In this document: piece after piece, positions 18,442 to 27,624 of the stretch
How positions within the stretch are numbered: the first letter of the stretch is position 1
How the letters are laid out: every line of letters starts with the position of its first letter
Source: Micropruina sp.
GTDB taxonomy: Bacteria; Actinomycetota; Actinomycetes; Propionibacteriales; Propionibacteriaceae
DNA length: 61,949 nt
Assembly: GCA_016711105.1 (NCBI GenBank)
Contig: JADJTO010000014.1
Location: 1 to 61,949, forward strand
Direction: 5' to 3'
Notes under the pieces: model-generated
What the model was told of the DNA's origin: nothing
Database searches by the model: none
Seen by the model: the letters and a program-made list of their open reading frames with translations, nothing else
Made by a program: the position numbers and the translations under genes

Positions 18442-20160
18442 ATGACCACTCGACCACCCCTCACGCTGGCCGTGGCGGCATTGCTGACGTTCGGGCTTGC
18501 GGCCTGCACGGCGCCCGACACCCTGACCAAGGGCACCCGAGCGAACTCACCAGCGGCGGTGGCGACACCGTCGGTCAACCCCGAGACCGACCCGGCCAAG
18601 CTGTCCCTCCCCCTGGAGTCGTTGGCGTCCTTCCGGGCCGGCACGAAGTCCGCCGATGGCTGGACGAGTAACCCGATGACCGGGTCCGACGGTGATTTCT
18701 CCTGGCGGGTGCTCGGGGCTGACGATCGTCCGATCACGCCGGCGGAGCCGCAGCAAACGGTGGCCTTCGGGGATCCTGCGACCTACACCAGCGTGCCGGG
18801 AGTGCTCACGTTCCGCGGCAACAACGCGCGCAACGCCCCCGCCTACGGCAGCGCCGAGGTGACCCAGAAGAAGCTGGACGTGGTCTGGACTCAAGCGATC
18901 GGCGAGATCAAGGGGCCACGATTCGGTCTGGCCGGGCGCCGGCTGGACGGGCCAACCCCTGCTGGTGAATTGGCCCGAGCAGGCTCGGCAGGCGATGGGG
19001 TTCGCGCCCGAGTTCGCTGAGAAGAACCTGGTCGAGGTGATCTACCCGGTGTTCGAAGGGAAGGTCTACCGCCTCGACCTGGAGACCGGACGCCAGACCA
19101 AGCCACCGATGGAGGGCACCGGCGGGTTCAAGGGCACCGGCTCGATCGATCCGCGCGGCTACCCGCTGCTCTATTCGGGGCAGGGTCTGCAAGACATCAA
19201 CGGCACCCTGGTGGGCTGGCGCTACCGCATCTTCGACCTGATTCAGAACAAAGAGGTCGCCGGGTGGACGGGCAGCGATCCGGCCGCCCCCCGCAAAGAC
19301 TGGGGCGCCTTCGACTCCTCCGCCCTCGTCAACGCCGCTTCCGACACCCTGATCGAGCCGGCCGAGAACGGGCTGGTCTACAAGGTGAAGCTGAACGCCG
19401 CCTTCGACCCGGCGGCCAAGACGGTCTCGGTGGATCCGCAGCTGACCAAGCTGGAATACAAGACCCCGAGGTCGTCCAAGCACGGCATCGAATCCTCGGC
19501 GGTCGCCTACCGGAACCTGATGTTCGCCTCCGACAACGACGGCAACCTGATCTGTTGGGACGCCAACACCCTGACCGTGCTCTGGGCTCGCGACATCGGC
19601 GACGACTCGGACGCGACCATGGTGCTCGAAGAGACCCCCAGGGCGTCTTCCTCTATCACGGCAACACCCTCGACAAGCGTGGGGAGGCCGGCGACAAACA
19701 CACCAACTTGCGCAAGATCAACGCCCTCACCGGTGAGATCGTCTGGCAGTACGACGTGGCCACCAGCTACGACAAGGCCATCAACGGCGGCCTGCTGGCC
19801 ACCCCGCTGCTCGGCCAGGGAGAGATCTCCGACCTGGTCATCTTCAACGTCTCCAAGACCACCGGCGCCAAGGCCGGCACCATGGTCGCGCTCGACAAGT
19901 TGACCGGGAAGATGGTCTGGGAACGCTCGATGGGGCGCTACTCCTGGAGTTCCCCGGTGGCGATCACCAGCACGGACGGTCACCAGTACGCGATCATGTG
20001 CGACTCCGGCGGCACGATGCACCTGTTCGATCCGAACACCGGCGAAGACTTGTCGACGGTCAGCCTGGGCAAGAACACCGAGGCCTCTCCGGCCGTCTAC
20101 GGCAACATGATCGTCGTCGCCTCCTACGACAAGAAGATCTGGGGAATCAAGATCAGCTGA
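18442..20160 (+). CDS. PQQ-propeller lipoprotein, two frameshifts
   Basis: Exported beta-propeller lipoprotein. The signal peptide ends LTFGLAAC (Cys22). A Ser/Thr/Pro-rich stretch follows, then PQQ-like repeats: VLTFRGNNARNAPAYG, then after a shift near 18935 NLVEVIYPVFEGKVYRLDLETG, SDNDGNLICWDANTLTVLW, and after a second shift near 19640 INALTGEIVWQYD, VALDKLTGKMVWE and YDKKIWGIKIS. Restored length is about 572 residues. Repeats of the type NGxVYALDxxTGxxxW identify the fold; enzymatic activity is not implied. It may be a surface scaffold or binding protein. Divergent from glgP and convergent with the HerA-like gene. Confidence 0.75.
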
Positions 20161-20179
20161 CCGGGGCCGGACGCTCGGC

Positions 20180-21761
20180 TCAGCCGCGGCGCCCGGTGCC
20201 GAACATGCCTCTCGCGATCTGGCCACCGACGGTGATCACCTTGTTCCAGAAGGTCGGCGAGGAGAGCACCTTCTCCACCCCGGATTGGGCGGCGCCGCGT
20301 GGTGGAGGTGGAGGTGCGGCGCGGAGCCTGGCCCTGGGTCTTTGCCCGGGCGGCGTCCTCTTTGGCTTGCGCCTCCGCTTCGGCCTCCCGGGCCGCGGCC
20401 TGCGCCCCGGCCTCCAGCTTGCGGGCCAACATCTCGGAAGCCGAATCCCGATCCAGGTCCTGACCGTACTTGGCCATCAGCATCGACTGCGCCACCCCGG
20501 CGGCCATCATCGGGGCCGGCATCGGCTCCATGGACGCCTCGGGCGCCCGCATCCGCGTCCAGGCGACCGGGGTCGGGGCGCCGTTCGGGTTCAGCACGGT
20601 GATGATCGCCTCACCGATGCCGAGCGACTGCAGCACCTCGCCCAGCTCGTACCCGCTGGTCGGGTAGGTGGCCACCGTCGCCCGCAGCGCCTTGGCGTCG
20701 TTGGGGGTGTGCGCCCGGAGCTGATGCTGCACCCGCGACCCGAGCTGGGCGAGCACGTTCTCAGGCACGTCCTTGGGGGTCTGGGTGACGAAGAAGATGC
20801 CCACGCCCTTCGATCGGATCAACCGGACGGTCTGTGCGATCGCGTCCAAGAATGCCTTCGAAGCCCCGTTGAACAGCAGATGCGCCTCATCGAAAAAGAA
20901 CACCAGCTTCGGCACCTCGATGTCGCCCACCTCCGGCAGGTCGTGGAACAGGTCGGCCAGCAACCACATCAGGAAGGTGGAGAAGATCGCCGGACGATCC
21001 TGCACGTTGGGCAACTCCAGCAGCGAAATCACCCCGCGGCCATCAGCGGTGGTGCGAATCAGGTCGCGGCTGTCGAACTCGGGCTCGCCGAAGAACTCGT
21101 CCGCCCCCTGAGTTTGAAGCGTGATCAGCGAGCGCAGGATCACCCCGGCCGTCGCCGAGGAGAGCCCGCCGAGGTTCTTCAACTCAGCCTTGCCCTCCGC
21201 CGAGGTCAGGTAGGCCAGCACCGAGCGCAGGTCCTCCAGGTCGAGCAGCGGCAGACCGTGGGTGTCGCAGTAGTGGAAGACCAGGCCGAGGGAGGACTCC
21301 TGGGTTTCGTTCAGGCCCAGCACCTTGCTCAGCAGGATCGGCCCGAAGGACGACACGCTGGCCCGCAGCGGCACCCCGGAACCCACGCCGCCCAGGGTGT
21401 AGAACTCGACCGGGCAGCCCTGGGGTTGCCACTGCTGGCCGATCTTGGACGTGCGCGCCAACAGCTTCTCGCTCGGCGTGCCGGGCAGCGCGATGCCGGA
21501 CAGATCCCCCTTGATGTCGGAGGCGAAGACGGCCACGCCGGCCCGCGCGATCTGCTCGGCCATCAACTGCAGGGTCTTGGTCTTCCCGGTGCCCGTGGCC
21601 CCGGCGACGAGCCCGTGCCGGTTGAGCATCGACAGCGAGATCCGGACCTTCGCGTCCGGGCGGGGTGCGCCGTCCTCCATCAGGACGCCCAACTCGATCG
21701 AGGGGGTGTCAAAGGTGTAGCCCTTGATGATGGCGTCGGTATCAGGTGACTGCGTCGGCAT
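20180..21761 (-). CDS. HerA-like ATPase (DUF853/helicase HerA-CTD family), C-terminal frameshift
   Basis: Cytosolic P-loop ATPase of the HerA/FtsK superfamily, close to YjgR-type proteins of unknown role. Walker A GATGTGKTKTLQ, the family stretch VFASDIKGDLSGIALPG, Walker B VFFFDEAHLLF and the sensor-like VTQTPKDVPENVLAQLGSRVQHQLRA are intact. The tail is a long Ala/Glu coiled stretch. After about 20290 the expected SGVEKVLSSPTFWNKVITVG and GTGRRG end lies in another frame, stopping at 20180; the uncorrected frame would run to 20124. ATG 21761 is preferred over a TTG at 21791. Confidence 0.85.
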
Positions 21762-21834
21762 GAGGGAAACACTATGCGACCGCGGTGACAAATCACCGAG
21801 ACGCCGAGGGGCTAAGTCTCGCTAGACTACGCTG

Positions 21835-22128
21835 GTGATTTTCAAGCGTGTCGGCGACCCCCGCCCCTCCCCCGACCACGGCTTCGTGCAGAAGCAGTGG
21901 GCCGCCATCGCGCCGCAGCAGATCCGCCTCGACCAACTGGTGACCACCAAGCGCACGCTCGACCTTGAGGCCCTGCTCGAAGAGGACTCCACCTTCTATG
22001 GTGATTTGTTCGCCCACGTGATCGCTTGGCGCGGCGACTACTACCTGGAGGACGGCCTACACCGGGCCCTTCGTGCGGCCCTGCAGCAGCGGCAAACGCT
22101 TCATGCTCGGGTGCTCGAAGTCAAGTAG
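21835..22128 (+). CDS. VapB-like actinobacterial small protein
   Basis: 97-residue protein from GTG 21835. It matches a conserved actinobacterial family often annotated as a type II antitoxin of the VapB kind (PQQIRLDQLVTTKRTLDLEALL, YGDLFAHVIAWRGDYYLEDGLHRALRAALQQR). No toxin gene is adjacent; instead it is followed by the LytR_C gene, an arrangement I associate with this family in several actinobacteria. It is therefore more likely a conserved housekeeping or regulatory protein than half of a toxin-antitoxin pair. Confidence 0.7.
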   Translation: MIFKRVGDPRPSPDHGFVQKQWAAIAPQQIRLDQLVTTKRTLDLEALLEEDSTFYGDLFAHVIAWRGDYYLEDGLHRALRAALQQRQTLHARVLEVK

Positions 22129-22174
22129 CTGCGGCGTCGAGTAAACTTGTCCGGTCGGCAAACCAGGGAGAATT

Positions 22175-22735
22175 GTGCGTGATGTCATTCGAGTCCTCAA
22201 GACTCCCCTGACGCTGCTTGCCTTGATCGCCCTCGTGGTGGTCGGGGGGACGTGGGGTTGGGCCAACGCCATGGCCCCGGTGCCACCGCGTCCGCCTGCC
22301 CCCTGTGTCGTGCAGACGATCGGCCCGAAACTCACCCCCGACAAGGTCACGCTGCGGATCCTCAACGGCGGCTTCCAGGGTGGTCTGGCTAAGCGTGCGA
22401 GCCTGCAGATGCGCGCCTATGGCTTCAACGTGATCAAGGTGAACAACACCGACCGGCGGATCCAGAAGACAACCATCATCGGTTACGCGGCCGACAGCCC
22501 TGAGGTGCTGCTCGTGGCCGGCTTCTTCAAGGACCCGGTGATCGAGGTCGACGCCCGAGCCGACCACAGTGTTGATGTGCTCCTGGGTTCGGTCTTCCCC
22601 GGCTATGTGACCAAGCCCGCGCAGTCGGTTCCGCTGGCCGACGGCACCGCTTGCCTGCCCGCGCCCGCGGTGACAGCGAGCCCGTCGGCGAGCCCGTCCG
22701 CCAGCCCGAAGCCGAGCACCACGCCGAGCAAGTAG
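22175..22735 (+). CDS. LytR C-terminal domain membrane protein
   Basis: 186 residues from GTG 22175. One N-terminal membrane anchor (TPLTLLALIALVVVGGTWGW), then an extracytoplasmic LytR_C domain (VTLRILNGGFQGGLAKRASLQMRAYGFNVIKVNN, SPEVLLVAGFF), then a Ser/Pro/Ala-rich low-complexity tail (SPSASPSASPKPSTTPSK). LytR_C is the C-terminal module of many LCP cell-wall ligases; here it stands alone, as is common beside the VapB-like gene. A role at the cell wall is inferred. Confidence 0.8.
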   Translation: MRDVIRVLKTPLTLLALIALVVVGGTWGWANAMAPVPPRPPAPCVVQTIGPKLTPDKVTLRILNGGFQGGLAKRASLQMRAYGFNVIKVNNTDRRIQKTTIIGYAADSPEVLLVAGFFKDPVIEVDARADHSVDVLLGSVFPGYVTKPAQSVPLADGTACLPAPAVTASPSASPSASPKPSTTPSK

Positions 22736-22753
22736 CGCTCACCCGGCTGGGCG

Positions 22754-24244
22754 TCAGTCCGGGTCCGGTTCGTGGTTCCACTTGGCCAGCCGTCCGCCTC
22801 GTCCGATCGCTCGAAAGCGGCGCTCGACCCCGTCCCGTTCAGTGGCGGGGACGACCACCAGCAACTCGTCCCCATGTTTGAGGATGTCTCGTGAGTTCGG
22901 AGCGAACGGCTCCCCGTCACGGATGATCAGCGACACCACGGTGTTGCGCGGCAGCCGCAGCTCCAGGATCGACACCCCGTGCAGCCGTGACTTCTCGGGC
23001 ACGTTGATCTGCATGAAGTCGGCCTGGATCCGATCCAGCGGGGCCACCTCGACCTCGATGTCGACCGCGTGATCGCCCGACGAGATTCCCAGGACGCGCG
23101 CACACCAGGCCAGGCTGGGCGCCTGGGCCAGGGTGAACACGACCACGAAGACGAACACCATGTCGAACAGCGCGGGCGCCTGCGGCAGCGTGGAGGCCAG
23201 CGGCACCGTGGCCATGATGATCGGCACCGCCCCGCGCAGCCCGGCCCAGGAGATGAACGCCTGTTCCTGCCAGGGGATCTTGAACCAGACCGCACACACC
23301 CACACCGACAGCGGACGAGCGACCAAGGTCAGGAAGAGCCCGGCCGCCAACCCGGCCAGCACGGTCGAGGTGGTCAGTCGGGCCGGCGTGGCGAGCAGTC
23401 CCAGCATCACGAACAGGCCGATCTGGGCGATCCAGCCGATCCCCTCGGCGAACGAGCGGGTGGCGTTGCGGTGCGGGAGGTTGGAGTTGCCCAGGACGAT
23501 GGCGCACACGTACACCGCGGCGAAGCCGGAGACGTGCAGCCAGACCCCGGTGCCGTAGGAGAGCAGCACCCAGCCCATGGCGGTCAGCGGGTAGAGGCCG
23601 GAGGCGGGCAGCGCGACGTGGCGCATCACCATCACGCCGACGAAGCCGAGGGTCAGCCCCAGGGCTACGCCCAACACCAGCTCCACCGCGACCAGGCCGA
23701 TCACTTCCCAGGCGCCGCCGGCGGGGGCACTGCCCAACGCCCACGCCGTGGCGGCCGAGACCAGCAGCACCACGGGGGCGTCGTTGAGCCCCGACTCGGC
23801 CTCCAACACGCCGCGAACCCGGGCCGGCAGCGGCACCGCGCGCAGCACGGAGAACACCGCAGCCGAGTCGGTGGGAGCAGTGATCGCACCTAACAGCACC
23901 GCGGTCGCGAGGTCGAGCTGCAGGACGAAGTACCCGAACGCCGTCATCGCGCCGATCGTGACCGCCACGCCCAGCGTGGCCAGCAGCCCGGCCGGCCTGA
24001 TCGCGCGTTTCCGCTCCGACCAGCGGGTGGTGAAACCGCCCTCACCGAGAATCAGGACCAGGGCGGCGAAGCCGAGATCGTGCGCCAGCTGAGCGTCGTT
24101 GAACGGGAAGAAGGGGCCCAGCCCGAGCCCGAGGCCCAAGAAGAGCAGCAGCGAGGGCAGGCCGAGCCGGGTACCGAGGCGGGCCGCACCGATGGCGACC
24201 AGCAGCACCGCAGCGGTGATCAGCAGCAACGTGTCGAGGTTCAC
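22754..24244 (-). CDS. CPA1-family potassium/sodium:proton antiporter
   Basis: Inner-membrane antiporter of 496 residues with about 12 hydrophobic helices starting LLLITAAVLLVAIGAARLG. The transport core shows LILGEGGF, GAITAPTDSAAVFSVL and ESGLNDAPVVLLV (the conserved ND), and AGLRGAVPIIMAT. Residues from about 395 form a TrkA_C domain (MQINVPEKSRLHGVSILELRLP, DILKHGDELLVVVPA), as in NhaP2/CvrA proteins that move potassium. Convergent with the LytR_C gene. Confidence 0.9.
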   Translation of the reverse strand: MNLDTLLLITAAVLLVAIGAARLGTRLGLPSLLLFLGLGLGLGPFFPFNDAQLAHDLGFAALVLILGEGGFTTRWSERKRAIRPAGLLATLGVAVTIGAMTAFGYFVLQLDLATAVLLGAITAPTDSAAVFSVLRAVPLPARVRGVLEAESGLNDAPVVLLVSAATAWALGSAPAGGAWEVIGLVAVELVLGVALGLTLGFVGVMVMRHVALPASGLYPLTAMGWVLLSYGTGVWLHVSGFAAVYVCAIVLGNSNLPHRNATRSFAEGIGWIAQIGLFVMLGLLATPARLTTSTVLAGLAAGLFLTLVARPLSVWVCAVWFKIPWQEQAFISWAGLRGAVPIIMATVPLASTLPQAPALFDMVFVFVVVFTLAQAPSLAWCARVLGISSGDHAVDIEVEVAPLDRIQADFMQINVPEKSRLHGVSILELRLPRNTVVSLIIRDGEPFAPNSRDILKHGDELLVVVPATERDGVERRFRAIGRGGRLAKWNHEPDPD

Positions 24245-24324
24245 CCCGTCCCCCTCCCGCTGCCCCTGAGGCCCCGCCCCAAGGGACCCTCATCGTATCG
24301 AGCGAATGTTGCGCGGAAACGCAA

Positions 24325-24374
24325 ATAGCGTGTGGGGTTGACGACCGTAGTCGGTTGTTAACCCCACACGCTAT
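24325..24374. terminator. Hairpin between antiporter start and dhaM end
   Basis: 23-base arms (24325-24347 and 24352-24374) with two non-Watson-Crick positions, loop TAGT. The core GGGGTTGACGACCG-TAGT-CGGTTGTTAACCCC is closely related to the hairpin at 15678-15723. It is placed to terminate the dhaKLM operon on the minus strand. Confidence 0.7.
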
Positions 24375-24390
24375 GTCGGTTTGGAGCGAG

Positions 24391-24774
24391 TTAGGCGAAG
24401 AGCTCTTTGGCTTGGGCGGCCTCGCAGACCGCAGCCAGGTCACCGCCTACTTGGGCGGTGACGGCGGCGGAGACCGCACCTTCCACCAGCGGGCCGTCGG
24501 CGAAGCGGACGCGGGTCGCGTCCACCATCTCCAGGACGGCCTCCACGGTCATCGTGGCCGAACCCAGGTCGGTCAAGATCGCCACGTCATGCCCGGCCTC
24601 GAGCAGTTCGTCCACCGCGGCGAACACCTTGTCGAACGAGGTGCCGATCTCGCCGTTTTCGGTTCCACCGGCGGCCCGGAAGGTGACCTCACGGGCCATC
24701 TGGGCGGCCAACTCGACCACGCCCTCGGCCAACTTCACCGAGTGCGACACCACCACCAGGGCGACCTTCACCAT
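24391..24774 (-). CDS. dhaM: Dihydroxyacetone kinase phosphotransfer subunit DhaM
   Basis: 127-residue PTS EIIA-mannose-type protein. The phospho-accepting His is H11 in VVVSHSVKLAEG; VEVL-type core segments TDLGSATMTVEAVLEM and RFADGPLVEGAVSAAV are typical of DhaM. It carries only the EIIA domain, without the HPr/EI extension seen in E. coli DhaM, so it must receive phosphate from the general PTS. It rephosphorylates ADP on DhaL. Last gene of dhaKLM, ten bases after dhaL. Confidence 0.9.
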   Translation of the reverse strand: MVKVALVVVSHSVKLAEGVVELAAQMAREVTFRAAGGTENGEIGTSFDKVFAAVDELLEAGHDVAILTDLGSATMTVEAVLEMVDATRVRFADGPLVEGAVSAAVTAQVGGDLAAVCEAAQAKELFA

Positions 24775-24784
24775 GGCTGCGCGC

Positions 24785-25438
24785 TCACGGTGTCACCTCG
24801 ACGCTCAGCGTGGCCTCCGCTGCCTCGGCCGCGACCGCGAGCAGGTAGGCGGTCGAGGTGGCCCCCGGGTCTTTGTGACCGATGGACCGCTCCCCCAAAT
24901 AGGACGCCCGACCCTTGCTGGCCCGCAGCGGGATGGTCGCCTCCGCGCCGTCCGCCGCTCCTTGCGCCGCCGCCCGGAACGCCTCGGTTGCCGATCCTCC
25001 GGCTTCGGCCACCACGCGGGCGGCGTCGATCGCCGGGCTCCAGGCATCGACCATGGTCTTCTCACCGGTCGTCGCCTTGCCCCGGGCCACGATGCCCTCC
25101 AGCGCTGCCGCCAGTAAGGCCACCACAGCATCGGCATCCAGATCAGCGTCGGCGACCTTGGCCGCGCGCATGAACGCCGTCCCGTACAGCGGCCCTGCAG
25201 CCCCGCCGACCTTCGACATCAGGGTCATCGCGACCACTTTCAGCACCCCGGCCACATCGTCTGGTGGAGCCTCGTCCAGCTTCGCGACCACCGCCTTGAA
25301 GCCGCGGTCCATGTTTTCGCCGTGATCGCCGTCGCCGATCGCCCGATCTAGGTCGATCAGCTCCATCCGATGCTCGCCGAGGACGACTTGCGCCCGCTTC
25401 ATCCAATCCAGGGCCCAAGCCGCCCCCAGCTCCCCCAT
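24785..25438 (-). CDS. dhaL: Dihydroxyacetone kinase subunit DhaL
   Basis: ADP/ATP-carrying subunit, 217 residues. The Mg-ADP-binding aspartates lie in DLDRAIGDGDHGENMDRG; the helical-barrel motifs KVGGAAGPLYGTAFMRA, GEKTMVDAWSPA and GRASYLGERSIGHKDPGA complete the family pattern. Its ATG (25438) overlaps the dhaK TGA. DhaL transfers phosphate to dihydroxyacetone bound on DhaK. Confidence 0.93.
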   Translation of the reverse strand: MGELGAAWALDWMKRAQVVLGEHRMELIDLDRAIGDGDHGENMDRGFKAVVAKLDEAPPDDVAGVLKVVAMTLMSKVGGAAGPLYGTAFMRAAKVADADLDADAVVALLAAALEGIVARGKATTGEKTMVDAWSPAIDAARVVAEAGGSATEAFRAAAQGAADGAEATIPLRASKGRASYLGERSIGHKDPGATSTAYLLAVAAEAAEATLSVEVTP

Positions 25439-26439
25439 CAGAGGCCGCGACGCAGCGCGGGGGTGTGCACCGGCGCGTCCCACAAAGCGGTCAGCTCGTC
25501 GTCCAGTTTGAGCACCGTGATCGAGCAGCCCTGCATCTCCAGCGAGGTGATGTAGTTGCCGACCAGGCTGCGCGCCACGATCAGCCCGGCCGCCTCCAGG
25601 CGGTCCCTGGCATGCGCGTAGACGATGTACAGCTCCGATTCGGGCGTGCCGCCCATGCCGTTGACGAAGAGCAGGACGTTGTCGCCGGCGGCCGGTTTGA
25701 GGTCGGCCAGGATCGGGTCGACCAGCTGGTCGGTGATCTCGTCGGCGGTCGCCATCGGGACGCGGTGCCGTCCGGGCTCACCGTGAATGCCGATGCCGAT
25801 CTCGATCTCGTCCTCACCCAAATCGAAGGACGGCTTGCCGGCGTGCGGCACTGTGCAGGCGGTGAGCGCGACCCCCATCGAGCGCACAGAGGCGTTGACC
25901 CGCTGGGCGATCGCCAACACGCCGTCGAGGTCGTCGCCCCGCTCGGCGGCCGCACCGGCGATCTTCTCCAACAGCACGGTGCCGGCGACGCCGCGGCGTC
26001 CGGCCGTCCAGGTGGAATCCTCCACGGCGACGTCGTCATCGACCACGACCGACTTCACCGTGATCCCCTCCATGTCGGCCATCTCGGCGGCGGTTTCGAA
26101 GTTCAGCACGTCGCCGGTGTAGTTCTTCACGATGTGCAGCACCCCGGCGCCACCGTCGACGGCCTTGGTCGCGGCCAGGATCGGATCAGGCGTCGGGGAG
26201 GTGAACACGGCCCCGGGAACCGCCGCGTCCAGCATCCCCAGGCCGACGTAGCCGGCGTGCAGCGGCTCATGCCCCGATCCGCCGCCAGAGACCAGCCCCA
26301 CCTTGCCCGCGACCGGCGCGTCCGCGCGAACCACGTAGTCAGGGTCATAATGGACGGTCACCAGATCCGCGTGGACGGCCGCGAAACCCTTCAGGCTCTG
26401 GGCGACAACATCAGCCGGATCATTGATGAGCTTCTTCAT
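25438..26439 (-). CDS. dhaK: Dihydroxyacetone kinase subunit DhaK
   Basis: Substrate-binding subunit, 333 residues. Covalent dihydroxyacetone attachment site H219 in GIGIHGEPGRHR; other signatures are GLVSGGGSGHEPLHAGYVG, NYTGDVLNFE and NGMGGTPESELYIVY. The ATG at 26439 follows AAGGAG. It begins a dhaKLM operon of the PTS-dependent type and implies glycerol or dihydroxyacetone use feeding glycolysis. No DhaR/DhaS regulator gene is adjacent. Confidence 0.95.
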   Translation of the reverse strand: MKKLINDPADVVAQSLKGFAAVHADLVTVHYDPDYVVRADAPVAGKVGLVSGGGSGHEPLHAGYVGLGMLDAAVPGAVFTSPTPDPILAATKAVDGGAGVLHIVKNYTGDVLNFETAAEMADMEGITVKSVVVDDDVAVEDSTWTAGRRGVAGTVLLEKIAGAAAERGDDLDGVLAIAQRVNASVRSMGVALTACTVPHAGKPSFDLGEDEIEIGIGIHGEPGRHRVPMATADEITDQLVDPILADLKPAAGDNVLLFVNGMGGTPESELYIVYAHARDRLEAAGLIVARSLVGNYITSLEMQGCSITVLKLDDELTALWDAPVHTPALRRGL

Positions 26440-26491
26440 TGAACACTCCTTGGGTCACACAGTTCTGTGCTGCCAACTCTGCCGCCCCGAC

Positions 26492-26530
26492 CTCGTGCAC
26501 GAAAGGGTACGGCCCGCGCACTCGTGCACG
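26492..26530. promoter_or_regulatory. Paired CTCGTGCACG sites upstream of dhaK
   Basis: CTCGTGCACG occurs at 26492-26501 and 26521-26530, 29 bases apart (about three helical turns). Each contains the palindrome CGTGCACG. The pair lies 52-91 bases upstream of the dhaK start, within the only intergenic space of the dha operon, and is a candidate operator for it. Confidence 0.35.
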
Positions 26531-26564
26531 GACGTAGCCCGGGCTGAGCGGATGGGCGCTGAAC

Positions 26565-27624
26565 TCAGCGCGAGACGGGATGGGCGGCGCCGGGTGAGAC
26601 CAGCAGAGCTGCCCCCTTCACACTGACCCGGACGGCATCCCCGACCCGAGGCAGCGCCACCCGGGTGCGCCAAACGACATTGCACCAGGGCCCCCGCCCC
26701 GCTGGCCAGCCGAAGCGTGAGCAGCGCGTCGTGGCCGTGGAAGTCTGCCCGCACCACCTCGGCCGCGGCGCCGGAGGCGTCCAACTCAACCTGCTCGGGC
26801 CGGACGAGCGCCCGAGCCGAACCGCTCGGGGTGGCCGCCACCACGTCCAGGGCACCCAGGGCGGAGTCAAAGCGTCCGCCGTGCACGTCGCCGTCCAGCC
26901 AGCTGGCGTCGCCCAGGAAGGTGGCCACCCATTCCTCGTTCGGATGCGTGTAGAGCTCGATCGGGGTGCCGGACTGAATCACCCGGCCATCGCGCATGAC
27001 GACCACGTGGTCAGCCATGCTCAGCGCTTCGGACTGGTCGTGGGTGACCAGCACGGCCGTCATTCCCTGGTCGCGCAGCACGTCCTTCACATCGCGGCGC
27101 AACTCGGTGCGCAGGCCGGCGTCCAGGGCGCTGAACGGTTCATCGAGGAGCACCAGTTCGGGGCCGGGGGCCAGGGTGCGCGCCAGCGCGACCCGTTGTT
27201 GCTGCCCGCCGGAGAGCTCGTGCGGCATCCGTTCGCCGAGGCCACCCAGCCCGACCAACTCCAGGAAGCGGTCGACGGTGGCGCGGCGTTCGCTGTTGCG
27301 GCGTCCGCCGGGCAGGCCGAAGCCGACGTTGTCCGCCACGCTCAAGTGCGGGAACAGGGCGCCCTCCTGCGGCACCACGCCGACCCCGCGGCGGTGACTG
27401 GGCAGATGCATGCCCTCCAGCGCGACCACTCGTCCGGCCACGGTGATTCGTCCGGCATCGGCGCGTTCGAAGCCCGCGATGCAGCGCAGCAGCGTGGTTT
27501 TGCCACAACCGGAGGGCCCGAGCACCGCGACCAGGCTGCCGGCGGGGGCGTCCAGGTCGACGTGGTCGAGGGCTTTGACCCCGGGGAAGGCCTTGGAGAC
27601 GCCTCTGACGATCAGGGTGATCAC
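26565..27624 (-). CDS. Iron(III) ABC importer ATP-binding protein, one frameshift
   Basis: FbpC-type ATPase. Walker A GPSGCGKTT, Q-loop VPQEGALFPHLSV, signature LSGGQQQRVALARTL, Walker B LVLLDEPFSALD, H-loop VLVTHDQ, then a C-terminal TOBE-like part. Near 26680 the frame shifts: the expected end VALPRVGDAVRVSVKGAALLV is in another frame and stops at 26565, giving about 353 residues. The uncorrected frame would run to 26455. GTG 27624 overlaps the permease TGA. Third gene of an iron-type importer operon. Confidence 0.85.

Noticed and set aside
16865..18445. A 526-residue open frame opposite glycogen phosphorylase
   Set aside because: Antisense shadow; no homology and the sense gene is certain.
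21835..22128. Half of a VapBC toxin-antitoxin pair
   Set aside because: No PIN-domain gene is adjacent; the family is commonly found alone beside LytR_C genes.
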